A DNA stretch of 64,000 bases from CAZSDW01 sp964605705 (GCA_964605705.1 CAZSDW010000001.1:129941-193940); one strand, 5' to 3'. Numbered from the stretch's first letter, positions 35,784 through 44,368 are shown. Numbers and translations are program-made. Notes: generated by a model not told the origin, from the letters alone.

Positions 35784-36554
35784 TTAGAAGAATTCAACAA
35801 AGGTGAACTTGAGTTCCCGGTTGAAGTAGTCGATTTGATTGCGGTTCAGAAGAATGTTATTGAAATCGATTTCGAGGTGGAAACGCTGAACCAGGGTCCA
35901 GCGAATACCGGCATTCAGGTAACCCAAACCTTCTCCAAGACCCAGTTTGTTGGTATCGTTATCGTTCAGCGCGGCGTCGTATTCAAGAACTACGGAAAAT
36001 TCCGGGTTGATATCTTTATCCAGCCCAACATAAAATGATGGGTCGTTATCACCGTCCTTGTCTTCAATAGGATTATAATTGATACCGGCATGAAGACCGA
36101 GATTTCCCAACAGCCGGTAATTTTTACTGGCGACCAGGTAAAATCCTTTTGCCTTGGTTTCGTACCGATTCAGGGAGTCAAGGAAAGCACCCTGCCCCTG
36201 AGAATTAAATCCAATCAGAAAGGCTGGAAATTTCGTGGTTTCTTCGATAATCCGGTATTTGATTTCCACTCCCGGCTGTTTGTGCCAGTTAATTTGTTGA
36301 TCCCCGATAATATTGGCGCCACCATATGAGACACCGAACATGAACCGGGATGATATTCCAACGGACATTCCAGCGAGAACACCACCACCGGAGAAGAGAC
36401 GGAAATCGGTAAGATAAGCACCCCTGGGAATGATTCCCGCAGTTGGGACGGTGACTAAATTCGTTGGCTGAGGATAGACAGATTCTTCCTGTGCCCATGA
36501 CAGTGTTTGAAAAATTATGCTGAGAATTAGTAATAAAATTGGGAATTTCTTCAT
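35784..36554 (-). CDS. Putative outer-membrane beta-barrel protein
   Basis: A 256-residue protein with signal peptide (residues 1-21, ending LSWAQ), starting mature with 'EESVYPQPTNLVTVPTAGIIPRG'-like sequence (shown in part), then alternating amphipathic strands with Gly/aromatic turns and a final 'FTFVEFF'. The aromatic end fits BAM-dependent insertion. It lies 52 nt upstream of the TPR-protein gene on the same strand. Function is unknown. Confidence 0.7.
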   Translation of the reverse strand: MKKFPILLLILSIIFQTLSWAQEESVYPQPTNLVTVPTAGIIPRGAYLTDFRLFSGGGVLAGMSVGISSRFMFGVSYGGANIIGDQQINWHKQPGVEIKYRIIEETTKFPAFLIGFNSQGQGAFLDSLNRYETKAKGFYLVASKNYRLLGNLGLHAGINYNPIEDKDGDNDPSFYVGLDKDINPEFSVVLEYDAALNDNDTNKLGLGEGLGYLNAGIRWTLVQRFHLEIDFNNILLNRNQIDYFNRELKFTFVEFF

Positions 36555-36650
36555 GGAAAATCCTTTAGTTTTGATGAATATACATCGCTATTGAAATAAA
36601 AGCAACCATGTTTCATGTGAGTTTTAACACAAATATTACTGATCAAATAA

Positions 36651-36679
36651 TTGACAGTGATTGATAGGGGTTCTATATT
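36651..36679 (+). promoter_or_regulatory. Near-consensus sigma-70-type promoter
   Basis: TTGACA (36651-36656), 17-nt spacer, TATATT (36674-36679). This is the best vegetative promoter seen in the window. It places the transcript start near 36686, so coding must begin after that. A ribosome site AGGAG follows at 36696-36700. Confidence 0.7.
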
Positions 36680-36702
36680 TATTAGAGAAATTTTTAGGAG
36701 AG

Positions 36703-36918
36703 GTGTTTATCGAATCAAAAAAGCCAAAAAAGCGACCGAAGAGGAAATTTTCCATTCCCCATGATGTAGCCTTACTTGTATTTTTTGGATTCCTGATATT
36801 TTTATTAATTTTAATGATGAACTGGTCGCGAAAAGTCAAAGAACGTATGCACGAAAACAATCAAGCAATTGAATTAAAAATAGACAGACAATATATAACA
36901 GAAGGGCTTGAATTATGA
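36703..36918 (+). CDS. Small basic membrane protein (about 70 residues)
   Basis: The frame is open from 36661, but the promoter at 36651-36679 and the AGGAG at 36696 show that the first 14 codons are untranslated. GTG 36703 is only 2 nt from AGGAG. ATC 36709 is 8 nt away, the usual distance, so the true start is unsettled. The protein has a strongly basic N-terminus (ESKKPKKRPKRKF), one membrane helix (VALLVFFGFLIFLLILMM) and a charged ~33-residue tail outside. Layout is that of a bitopic protein such as FtsL/DivIC types, but no family match is claimed. Its stop overlaps the next ATG (ATGA). Confidence 0.65.
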   Translation: MFIESKKPKKRPKRKFSIPHDVALLVFFGFLIFLLILMMNWSRKVKERMHENNQAIELKIDRQYITEGLEL

Positions 36919-37094
36919 GAAATCTCGGAATATTTGTTTTTGTTATTGGCTTGCTTCTGCTTGTTTTGGATCCGACAATTATCCGGATAATAGGAATAAT
37001 TGGCGCAGCTTTCGGTTTATTTGCTTTATTGGTTCCCGATAAAGCAGCTGAAATAATCGATAAGTTTAAATCCAAAAAAGGCAACAGCGAATAA
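36915..37094 (+). CDS. 59-residue two-span membrane protein
   Basis: A short gene coupled to the preceding one by an ATGA overlap. It encodes two hydrophobic helices (GIFVFVIGLLLLVL and IIRIIGIIGAAFGLFALLV), a short loop DPT and a basic C-terminus (DKFKSKKGNSE). The pair probably acts as one small membrane unit under the promoter at 36651. Function is unknown. Confidence 0.65.
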   Translation: MRNLGIFVFVIGLLLLVLDPTIIRIIGIIGAAFGLFALLVPDKAAEIIDKFKSKKGNSE

Positions 37095-37184
37095 GATTTG
37101 GAATAGGATTTCGGATCGGTCAATAGACTGGTCGAGATATTCCCGATACCCGGATTATTTTTAGAAATATCTGCGGGTTGAGAA

Positions 37185-37213
37185 TTGCATCTATTGGCAC
37201 TCTAACCTATATT
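37185..37213 (+). promoter_or_regulatory. Candidate promoter for the 37298 gene
   Basis: TTGCAT (37185-37190), 17-nt spacer, TATATT (37208-37213), about 80 nt before the small gene. Good spacing, moderate -35 match. Confidence 0.45.
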
Positions 37214-37297
37214 TCCACCTTGGATTATTTTGAGGATTAAAAGAAAAAATGGTAAAAACGGGATTTGGTTGGCTGATCTGTGCGTGAGATTATTGGG

Positions 37298-37564
37298 ATG
37301 TCTGATGATTCGATAAGGGTAAAAGTTCTTTCAAGACATGAGAAAGAGATGGGAATCCAGATCGCTGAGATGGAAAAGTATAAATATATCTGCAGCGAGC
37401 AGGAAGGTTGTGATGTCGGAAAGCGGGCATATTTTGAATGGACTCAGAAATATGGTAAGAAGGTTCGGGAATGGCTGGAATCCCTTTCCAATGACGAAAT
37501 CGATCATCTTTATGAAACGGTTTCCGAACGGATTAAAAATTATATTATTGAAAAAGCGCACTGA
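37298..37564 (+). CDS. Small hypothetical soluble protein
   Basis: An 88-residue protein from ATG 37298 (94 residues if GTG 37280 is used; neither has a strong ribosome site). It is charged, helix-rich and lacks a signal. Two Cys flank an acidic turn ('YICSEQEGCDVGKRAYFEW'), and the C-terminus 'DEIDHLYETVSERIKNYII' looks like a helix. I recognise no family. It stands alone between the small membrane pair and the lipoprotein gene. Confidence 0.6.
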   Translation: MSDDSIRVKVLSRHEKEMGIQIAEMEKYKYICSEQEGCDVGKRAYFEWTQKYGKKVREWLESLSNDEIDHLYETVSERIKNYIIEKAH

Positions 37565-37573
37565 TTCGATGGC

Positions 37574-37602
37574 TTGAATTATCATAAACATGACACTATT
37601 TT
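37574..37602 (+). promoter_or_regulatory. Candidate promoter for the lipoprotein gene
   Basis: TTGAAT (37574-37579), 17-nt spacer, TATTTT (37597-37602), about 60 nt before the ATG at 37663. Confidence 0.4.
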
Positions 37603-37662
37603 CAGATAAATCTAAAATGCTTCCGATCTAAAATTGACTCGAACCCATTAAAGAGAACCGGA

Positions 37663-38739
37663 ATGAAAATAAGCCGAACAGTATTTTTGATTGCCGGAAT
37701 AATGGCGACAGCTATTTTGATATCCGCCTGTCTTGAAAATGTTTATTTTGTCGAAGATGAAGAATTGAATCAGGACCTGATGGGGGTCTGGTATCGTTAT
37801 TATATTCAAACGGACACCCTTCGCCAGGGATTGTCCTCACTCACAATGTTTAAGGAAGATGGCAGCGGAACAAGTGTCAGTATCGATGATACCGGGCAGG
37901 TCGAATTGTGCCGGATCAATTTTTTATGGATCACAAGCGAAAACACGATAACAATCAGTACTGAAAATGACAGCACTCTCTGGGAGGGTTTCTTTAGTCT
38001 TTATGAGAATAATGGAGCGCTTTTGTTTAGCTATTCTAAAAACAGTCATTCCTATAATGAGGCTTTTGTAAAATACACCGGTGGTAAAAATCCTGAGCTG
38101 ATTGGTAACTGGATTATGGTGAAATTTGATCATGGCGGAGAGCGTCATTTGAGCCAAAAACGGCTGGTTTTTTCGGATGACAAGACGGGAACCAATTACA
38201 TCGTTCCCAACCTCGAAGCCAGTGATTCCGTTGAGACAAAAATTTATTACTGGAATACCAACGGAAATTATCTCATCACAATTCCCGAGGGACAGCAAAC
38301 CGCAACGGTGGCTAAAAATAGTCTCAAAAACTACCGGCTGACCAGCCTGTCCTATGATGAAACTGGTGTGAAGGATAGCGTTATCTATGTGAAAGACCTG
38401 GGCAATAACGATGCTGTCAGTTTGGGTTCATGGCTATTGAGATCATGGAAAATAGATGGCACCTCCTACCCGATGGGCGCTCAGGAAAGAACATTAATTC
38501 TGAACGATGATGGTCGGGGTTTATGGAAAACCGTCAATTTTCAGGGTACTTCAACAGAGGATTTCGACTGGACAACAAATCGGGGTTATCTGTTTATCTA
38601 TCGGGACAGTAATCCTGATATTGCCTGGGTTCAAACCTACCTTGTCGCTGACAGTACAATGGTTTTAAAAACAGAGACCGAATATATTCAGGGATATGGA
38701 TGGGCTTCTGTGGAGTACAACCTGAAAAAAACGGAGTAA
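37663..38739 (+). CDS. Lipoprotein with three lipocalin-like repeats
   Basis: A 358-residue protein with a lipobox (LISAC, Cys23). The mature part is three related units of ~105-120 residues. Each opens with G-x-W ('LMGVWYRYY', 'LIGNWIMVK', 'SLGSWLLRS'), continues with a D-(D/G)-x-x-G turn ('FKEDGSGT', 'FSDDKTGT', 'LNDDGRGL') and then an aromatic strand ('FLWITSENTITI', 'YYWNTNGNYLIT', 'FDWTTNRGYLFI'). This is the lipocalin-like pattern of many FCB surface lipoproteins. It is probably in the outer membrane; any ligand is unknown. Confidence 0.75.
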   Translation: MKISRTVFLIAGIMATAILISACLENVYFVEDEELNQDLMGVWYRYYIQTDTLRQGLSSLTMFKEDGSGTSVSIDDTGQVELCRINFLWITSENTITISTENDSTLWEGFFSLYENNGALLFSYSKNSHSYNEAFVKYTGGKNPELIGNWIMVKFDHGGERHLSQKRLVFSDDKTGTNYIVPNLEASDSVETKIYYWNTNGNYLITIPEGQQTATVAKNSLKNYRLTSLSYDETGVKDSVIYVKDLGNNDAVSLGSWLLRSWKIDGTSYPMGAQERTLILNDDGRGLWKTVNFQGTSTEDFDWTTNRGYLFIYRDSNPDIAWVQTYLVADSTMVLKTETEYIQGYGWASVEYNLKKTE

Positions 38740-38756
38740 AAAAGGAACGATTATAT

Positions 38757-38798
38757 AAAAAAGGGCAGGTCTAAAAACTTGCCCTTTTCTTTTTTTTA
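38757..38798. terminator. Bidirectional terminator
   Basis: AAAAAAGGGCA (38757-38767) pairs with TGCCCTTTT (38780-38788) around an A-rich loop. The plus read ends in CTTTTTTTT and the minus read in TTTTTTATAT. It separates the convergent lipoprotein and cytochrome genes. Confidence 0.85.
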
Positions 38799-38807
38799 AA
38801 TTTTGAG

Positions 38808-39197
38808 CTAATTGTCCTTGGCACCTTCGTTGATCCAATCTTCGAATAGCTGAATTTGAGAGGCGTTCAGGTAGGGCCCCCCTTGTGGCATGCGCGGTAT
38901 CGAAGTTTCATCTTCATCGACCGATTTGTAGAGGAGGCTCTGTTCGGCAAAACCGGGAACGATCAGATTTTCGCCGGAATTACTGTTACCGGAAGTCATG
39001 GTTGCGTAATTGGTTAAATCCAGATTGCCAAAAGCACCCTCTCCCTGGTGACAGGTGATACATTTTGTACTGAAAATCGGCATAATGTCATTTGCGAAAC
39101 TGACACTGGGAGTACCGGTACCCTCACAGAAAGAAAACATCAACATAAATGCTCCAATGATGAGAACAATCGGCAGCAGCTGTAAATTGTTTTTCAT
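38808..39197 (-). CDS. Exported c-type cytochrome-domain protein
   Basis: A 129-residue protein with an N-terminal signal/anchor (residues 5-23) and one heme-binding CxxCH ('CITCH', C46-H50). 'IPRMPQGGPYL' near 100-110 offers a possible Met axial ligand, and 'FEDWINEGAKDN' is the ending common in the Planctomycete-type cytochrome c domain. It is the last gene of the priA operon, its ATG overlapping the PorV-like stop by 4 nt, with an AAGGAGAT ribosome site. Confidence 0.82.
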   Translation of the reverse strand: MKNNLQLLPIVLIIGAFMLMFSFCEGTGTPSVSFANDIMPIFSTKCITCHQGEGAFGNLDLTNYATMTSGNSNSGENLIVPGFAEQSLLYKSVDEDETSIPRMPQGGPYLNASQIQLFEDWINEGAKDN

Positions 39198-40129
39198 TGT
39201 TTATCTCCTTTTAAAAATTGTTGCGTAATGCTTATTGATGAAATATACCCGGCATCACTGAGACCGGCAAAGGCGAAATCAAAAATATATGATCCGATTT
39301 TAATACCTGCTCCGGCAGAAGTTGCGGCGAAAAAGTTATTAAAGCTTTCCTGACCGCCGATTTGGAAGCGGCGGGTGGAGGTGCCCCACCGGAGAAACAG
39401 CTGATTACCAAAAATAAATTCCCCGCCGATTTTCGCGACATATTCGCCGGGATATGCCTGGTATCCATCCACAGAAATGATCATTGGCAGATGATCCAGT
39501 TTTTTAGATATTCCAATCATGAAGGTGGACAACAGGTTCTCATTATTGTTAATATAACCGTCAATCAGAGCGCCAAAATTATGGTAACTGATGCCAATTG
39601 ATAATGTAGATATCTCGTTGTAGTATTGCAGTCCAATGGTACCGAGCAGCGCCCGGGCAGTCAGTGAATTTAAGTGTGATTGTGAATAATTGGTTGAAAT
39701 TCCCAGACTCAGCCGACGAGTAACTTGCCGCCCGTATATTGTCGTAAAGGAAATATCGTTGACGTTGAAATTGCCGGTTTCAGTACCGTCCCAATCGCGC
39801 TCGGTAAATGAACCATAATCGAGATAATTCACAAGGGTGGCAAATTTTCCTTTTATTGGAGTACTGAAAACGGCATAAGCAGAACCGGAAACGATATCGA
39901 TTGGAAAGGCGGTATAATTCAATTGCCAGAGCGTTGGAGTATGGGCAATGACAGCGGGATTATAAAGCATCCCGGAACCGTCTTTAAACTGACTGCTGGC
40001 GGCAGCGCTCATGCCCCAGCCCCGTGCATTGACCGGATGGTTCTGTGCCTGAAAAAGGGCTTGACCGTGAGAGCCAGTTATAGTGGAAAAAACAAGGGCT
40101 ATTAAGAAAAATGGGCTGAGTTTTTTCAT
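39194..40129 (-). CDS. PorV/PorQ-like outer-membrane protein
   Basis: A 311-residue protein starting at ATG 40129, which overlaps the upstream stop (ATGA). A longer in-frame start at 40246 would lie inside that gene. It has a signal peptide (KKLSPFFLIALVFSTITGSHGQ). The opening 'NARGWGMSAAASSQFKDGSGMLYNPA' region (given in part) is the typical PorV/PorQ family start, followed by beta strands of a FadL-like barrel. In type IX secretion PorV receives cargo after the translocon. The two T9SS-tailed proteins in this window fit that. Assignment to PorV versus PorQ is open. Confidence 0.78.
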   Translation of the reverse strand: MKKLSPFFLIALVFSTITGSHGQALFQAQNHPVNARGWGMSAAASSQFKDGSGMLYNPAVIAHTPTLWQLNYTAFPIDIVSGSAYAVFSTPIKGKFATLVNYLDYGSFTERDWDGTETGNFNVNDISFTTIYGRQVTRRLSLGISTNYSQSHLNSLTARALLGTIGLQYYNEISTLSIGISYHNFGALIDGYINNNENLLSTFMIGISKKLDHLPMIISVDGYQAYPGEYVAKIGGEFIFGNQLFLRWGTSTRRFQIGGQESFNNFFAATSAGAGIKIGSYIFDFAFAGLSDAGYISSISITQQFLKGDKQ

Positions 40130-41031
40130 TTGGTTAAGACGGTATTTTCTTCGGTTTCTTCCATATTCCACTGTTGAATAATTCTTTTGTTCCGGTGTTT
40201 TTTGACAAAAAAGACAACGATCACCAGTAAAGGTATAATTAACCAAATTATATAGTGAATGTCCAACAGAAATATCCAGCGATAGCGACTGCTGATGTAT
40301 TTCTTCCAGTGAAATTCCAATGTGCCTGGTTCGATATTGCTGAGCCGGTAAAAACTCTTATTAAAATCTCGGGTTGATTTTATATCAGTCGTCAGGTTTT
40401 TTATAAATGATTCGCCAAAAACGATGACCAGAAATTCAAGTAGCGAGGCACTTTCGGCATAGGCGAGTTCAGCCTGAAGGTGGTTGTATTTCAGGAAATC
40501 CGAAAGTTTATTGAGCGGAATAAGAGTGTCCTGAAATAGCGCATGGGACAGGACAATTCGACTTTGGATATCATAAGGATCGGTGAGATAAACTGCTAAT
40601 CCTTCATTGTACCAGGTCGGTGTCATATACAGCGGTGTGTGGAAGCTCTGATACAGATGGATAAATTCGTGGCGGACCGTGGTCTGATATTGGCGCAGAG
40701 AAGCATTGGTCAAATTTGGGGCTTTCAGAACAATGATTCTGTGAGGAAAAACCGTAACGGCAGCGGTCCAGTAGGGCAGATGAGCACCGGCATTCTGCTC
40801 GAAAGCATGTTGTGAATCAACGATGATTATCTGAATGGATTGTTCGCTGGCGCCAAAGACATTGATTAGTTGCGGCAGCATAGCCTGGATGGTATTCAGG
40901 GTGAACGTCGCCAGTTGTTCCCGTTTTTCAGGGTAGCAGATCTGGATATTGCCGACCGATAAAATCCGTTCTTTTGCTATCAGTAATACTGAAAAGGTCA
41001 GTAATATTATCAGCAGCCACTTGCGCATCAA
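40126..41031 (-). CDS. Membrane-bound peptidase MA family protein
   Basis: A 301-residue protein with a signal or anchor segment (residues 5-19) and a gluzincin active site: 'HEFIH' (H121, E122, H125) and the third ligand Glu143 in 'WYNEGLAVY'. One membrane helix lies near the C-terminus (about 253-273, 'IHYIIWLIIPLLVIVVFFV'), followed by a charged tail. It is a periplasm-facing metallopeptidase of the peptidase_MA-like group. It overlaps priA and the PorV-like gene by 4 nt each. Substrate is unknown. Confidence 0.82.
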   Translation of the reverse strand: MMRKWLLIILLTFSVLLIAKERILSVGNIQICYPEKREQLATFTLNTIQAMLPQLINVFGASEQSIQIIIVDSQHAFEQNAGAHLPYWTAAVTVFPHRIIVLKAPNLTNASLRQYQTTVRHEFIHLYQSFHTPLYMTPTWYNEGLAVYLTDPYDIQSRIVLSHALFQDTLIPLNKLSDFLKYNHLQAELAYAESASLLEFLVIVFGESFIKNLTTDIKSTRDFNKSFYRLSNIEPGTLEFHWKKYISSRYRWIFLLDIHYIIWLIIPLLVIVVFFVKKHRNKRIIQQWNMEETEENTVLTK

Positions 41032-43475
41032 AGCAGATCCAACGGGTCAATATCTATACTCACACGAACCTGGCGACTGATGGCATGATAAGCTTGTGAA
41101 TGAAGAAAGTTACGCAGAGTGCGTCTCAAATTTGTTCCGTTTGGATCAGTGTCTTTCCTGGATTTAAGGATCGATACATAGCGATACCGATTTTTAATTT
41201 TACTGATTGGTGCCGGAGTGGGTCCTAATACTTCTATTTTTTTTGCGATTTGTTTAAGTGCTGTGGTTGCCTGGTCAGCGGCGCTATGGGTTTGTCGATC
41301 ATTTAATCCGGAAACCAGCACTGAGGCAATGCGACTGAAGGGTGGATAATTTATTGGATTGCGCTCACTTAGTTCGAGGGCGCTAAACTTTGCCAGGTTT
41401 TGCTGCATCGCGAAGCGGATAGTGACATCCTGGGAATTGAAGGTCTGGATCAAGACTTCACCCTGAATCTTGCCCCTGCCGGCACGACCAGCGACCTGGT
41501 ACAGCAACTGGAACACCCGTTCCCGGGCACGAAAATCCGGCATGAACAGTCCAATGTCGGCGTTCAAAACACCCACCAGGGTCACATTGGGAAAATCGAG
41601 TCCCTTCGCGATCATCTGTGTGCCTATAATTATGTCGATTTTCCCATGCTCAAAATCGCGCATGACTCTTTGGGAAAAACCCCGTTTCCGGGTCGAATCC
41701 ATATCCATCCGGACGCAGCGCGATTCGGGGAAAGTTTTCTGAAGATAAGCTTCGATTCGCTGGGTGCCAAAACCGGGATAGAGAAATTTATCCGAATTGC
41801 ATTGGGGGCAGACAGATGGCGGTCTCATCGTCATGTTGCAGTAATGACAGAGCATATAGGCTGCGTTTTTATGGTAGGTCAGCGAGATGTCACAGTTGCG
41901 GCATTTGGGCACCCAGCCACAGTCGGGACATAAAATAATATTGGAGTAACCGCGTCGGTTTTGCAGCAGTAGAACCTGCTCCTTTTGTTCCAGCTTTTCG
42001 GCGATTTTATTCTTCAATTGGCGGGATAAAGGTATATTATAATCACCGGTCGCTTTCCACTCCGCAGTCATGTCGATTATTTCGATAATAGCTGCCGGTG
42101 CTTCGGAATAACGTTTTATCAGTTCCACCTTCTGGAATTTACCGGAGGCGGCATTGTAGAGGCTTTCCAGGCTCGGTGTGGCTGAGCCCATGACGACGGT
42201 AGCCTGACAATCGACAGCCCGCATCAGGGCAGCATCCCGGGCGTTATATTTGGGTTCCTGGTCCCGCTGCTTGAATGATCCGTCCTGTTCCTCGTCGATA
42301 ATGATCAGACCGAGTGCCGGCAACGGCAGCAGAATTGCACTGCGGGCACCGATGACAACCGGATATTTACCGGTGTGGATCTTTTCCCACAAAACACTCC
42401 GCTGGGAGCTACTGAGATGGCTGTGCCAGATAGCGATCTGATCTTTAAACTCGCCCCTGAAGCGACTGGCGAGATGGGTCGTCAAGGTGATTTCAGGAAC
42501 CAGCACCAGGGCTGTTTTTTCCACCGAGATTGCTTTTTTAATTAATTGTAAATATACTTCGGTCTTTCCGCTGCCGGTTATTCCCTGAAGCAGAAAGGGT
42601 GCAAATTCGGTTCTGCCGATAGACTTGGCAATAATATTATAGGCAGCGGTTTGTTCTTCAGTCAGCTGCACATCTTTTTCTTTCAGGTGTAAATCATCCC
42701 AGAAGTAATCTTCAGATTGTTCCGTTTCTTCGATAGTGATAAAGGCTTTTTTCAAAAGTGTTTTTATGGAGCTGGCGGGGAACCGGTCGAAGTCGTTTTG
42801 TCGGATTATTCCATGTTTTTGTAACTCTTCAATGATTTCGAACTGTCTGGGTGCCTGCTTTTGGAGTTTTGTCAAGTCTGGTTCGAGAGAATCTAAGTGA
42901 TCGGCAAGTCGCAGATTTTTCCGGGTGTGCTGACGGTGTTGCGGAAGGCTGAATACCGGTGTCTCACTAATATTACCCCGCTTTTTTAAACTTTCTATGC
43001 CTGCGACTAAAACGTCTTTGTCAAACAGGCGTTTCAATTCGGATAAAAGCATTGATTCATTATCGGCTATTTTTTGTAAGATTGCCTGATATTGTTCGGA
43101 AATAGTCGCCGGATTTTTATTGACAATAAAAACACGACGGTTTTTCTGAACCTGGTATTCTGAAGGAATCGCTGCGGATAGTGTCTTGCCGATGGGCGCC
43201 AGATAATAATTGGACAATTTGACCAGAAATTGAAACAGTTCGGTGGGAATCAGGGGCTGGATATCGATAATCTCAATGATGTTTTTTAATTTGATATTCT
43301 CCGGAGCAGGAACTCCGATTTGAACAATGAAGCCAATTGTTGGCACATTTTTTAATGGAGCTACGACGCGCTGCCCCGGAAAAAGAGTCTTTATTTTATC
43401 GACAAGTATCTGGTAAGTAAATAATTGTCTCAGTGCCGATGAAGGAAAAGCGATATTTGTATTGACAATAGGCAT
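41028..43475 (-). CDS. priA: Primosomal protein N' (replication restart helicase)
   Basis: An 815-residue superfamily 2 helicase that reloads the replisome at stalled forks. It has the N-terminal 3'BD region, Walker A 'GITGSGKTEVYL', motif II 'IIDEEQDGSFKQ' (DEEQ in place of the usual DEEH), and eight Cys in 'CPDCGWVPKCRNC' and 'LCHYCNM ... CPQC' that bind two zinc ions. Then come the helicase motifs 'GTQMIAKGLDFPNVTLVGVL' and 'QVAGRAGRG'. First gene of the operon. Confidence 0.95.
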   Translation of the reverse strand: MPIVNTNIAFPSSALRQLFTYQILVDKIKTLFPGQRVVAPLKNVPTIGFIVQIGVPAPENIKLKNIIEIIDIQPLIPTELFQFLVKLSNYYLAPIGKTLSAAIPSEYQVQKNRRVFIVNKNPATISEQYQAILQKIADNESMLLSELKRLFDKDVLVAGIESLKKRGNISETPVFSLPQHRQHTRKNLRLADHLDSLEPDLTKLQKQAPRQFEIIEELQKHGIIRQNDFDRFPASSIKTLLKKAFITIEETEQSEDYFWDDLHLKEKDVQLTEEQTAAYNIIAKSIGRTEFAPFLLQGITGSGKTEVYLQLIKKAISVEKTALVLVPEITLTTHLASRFRGEFKDQIAIWHSHLSSSQRSVLWEKIHTGKYPVVIGARSAILLPLPALGLIIIDEEQDGSFKQRDQEPKYNARDAALMRAVDCQATVVMGSATPSLESLYNAASGKFQKVELIKRYSEAPAAIIEIIDMTAEWKATGDYNIPLSRQLKNKIAEKLEQKEQVLLLQNRRGYSNIILCPDCGWVPKCRNCDISLTYHKNAAYMLCHYCNMTMRPPSVCPQCNSDKFLYPGFGTQRIEAYLQKTFPESRCVRMDMDSTRKRGFSQRVMRDFEHGKIDIIIGTQMIAKGLDFPNVTLVGVLNADIGLFMPDFRARERVFQLLYQVAGRAGRGKIQGEVLIQTFNSQDVTIRFAMQQNLAKFSALELSERNPINYPPFSRIASVLVSGLNDRQTHSAADQATTALKQIAKKIEVLGPTPAPISKIKNRYRYVSILKSRKDTDPNGTNLRRTLRNFLHSQAYHAISRQVRVSIDIDPLDLL

Positions 43476-43541
43476 AACGAAAAAAATTTACCGCTAATAA
43501 TACCTTTTCACAAGACCTTAACCGGAGTAATTCTGAAAAAT

Positions 43542-43572
43542 AAAAGGCGAGACCAAGAAGGTTTCGCCTTTT
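43542..43572 (-). terminator. Terminator of the rpsF-rpsR-rplI operon
   Basis: AAAAGGCGA (43542-43550) pairs with TCGCCTTTT (43564-43572), with two further pairs inside. The minus read runs into TTTTATTTTTC, 24 nt after the rplI stop. Confidence 0.85.
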
Positions 43573-43595
43573 AAATTCATTGGGGGATATTTTTA

Positions 43596-44039
43596 TCAGG
43601 CTTTAATAACCCAGAGTTTGACGGTAGCGGTAATTTCTGAATGTAACTTGATAGGAATTTCGAAAATTCCCAGAGCCTTAATCGGCTGCTCGAGCATGAT
43701 TTGGCGCTTGTCAATATCGTAGCCCTTATCTTTCAATTGCTGGGCGATCTCCTGAGAAGTAACCGCCCCAAAGACACGATCCTCTTCACCAACCTGTACG
43801 GGAACTGTCAGTGACAGCGCCTGCAGTTTTTCAGCGAGTTCGCGGGATTGTTTCAAGGCTTTGTCTTTTTTCAGATTTTTCAGGCGAGCCATTTCCTGAA
43901 ACCGTTTTACGTTGTTTTTATCGGCTTTCAGAGCAAGACCCCGGGGAATCAGAAAATTGCGGGCGTAGCCGTTCTTCACCTCCAGCTGTTCACCTGTGTT
44001 GCCCAATCCTTCATGGTCCTGAAGTAATATAATACGCAC
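43596..44039 (-). CDS. rplI: 50S ribosomal protein L9
   Basis: A 147-residue L9 with N-terminal rRNA-binding domain ('GLGNTGEQLEVKNGYARNFLIPRG' region, seen in part), a long connecting helix and the C-terminal domain ('AVTSQEIAQQL ... IKLHSEITATVKLWV'). The start is GTG with a strong AGGAGGT site. Third in the rpsF-rpsR-rplI operon. Confidence 0.95.
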   Translation of the reverse strand: MRIILLQDHEGLGNTGEQLEVKNGYARNFLIPRGLALKADKNNVKRFQEMARLKNLKKDKALKQSRELAEKLQALSLTVPVQVGEEDRVFGAVTSQEIAQQLKDKGYDIDKRQIMLEQPIKALGIFEIPIKLHSEITATVKLWVIKA

Positions 44040-44065
44040 GAGTACCTCCTGTGTATCGAATATTT

Positions 44066-44296
44066 TTAGTTTTGTGTAACGTCATATGCATAGGGCAGCA
44101 ACGCGATATTGCGAGCGCGTTTGATTGCCTTGGTCAGCTCGCGCTGATGCTTTGCACATGTTCCGGTGATTCGGCTGGGAATGATTTTTCCCTGTTCCGT
44201 GACAAACCGCCGGAGAACTTTATAATTCTTATAATCGATTTGTTCTTTGTGGTTTTCACAGAACTTGCAAATCTTTTTCTTGCTTAACATTGCCAT
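44066..44296 (-). CDS. rpsR: 30S ribosomal protein S18
   Basis: A 76-residue S18. 'KKKICKFCENH' near the N-terminus keeps the CxxC seen in zinc-containing forms, and 'FVTEQGKIIPSRITGTCAKHQRELTKAIKRAR' (read in blocks) is the family signature. It lies between rpsF and rplI. ssb, often between rpsF and rpsR, is absent. Confidence 0.95.
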   Translation of the reverse strand: MAMLSKKKICKFCENHKEQIDYKNYKVLRRFVTEQGKIIPSRITGTCAKHQRELTKAIKRARNIALLPYAYDVTQN

Positions 44297-44368
44297 AGAT
44301 TTTCCTTTCCAAATATCTTTTGAACAGAGTCAGTCAATTTTGTTAATGTTGACAGTTCTCTATTGTTA

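Noticed and set aside
36609..36624. parS-like sequence (TGTTTCATGTGAGTTT)
   Set aside because: The left half fits the parS consensus but the right half does not; 11 of 16 matches, not palindromic, and 16 kb from parAB.
41400..41933. 177-codon open frame antisense to priA
   Set aside because: priA is complete and conserved over this stretch; the opposite frame has no start signal and no family features.
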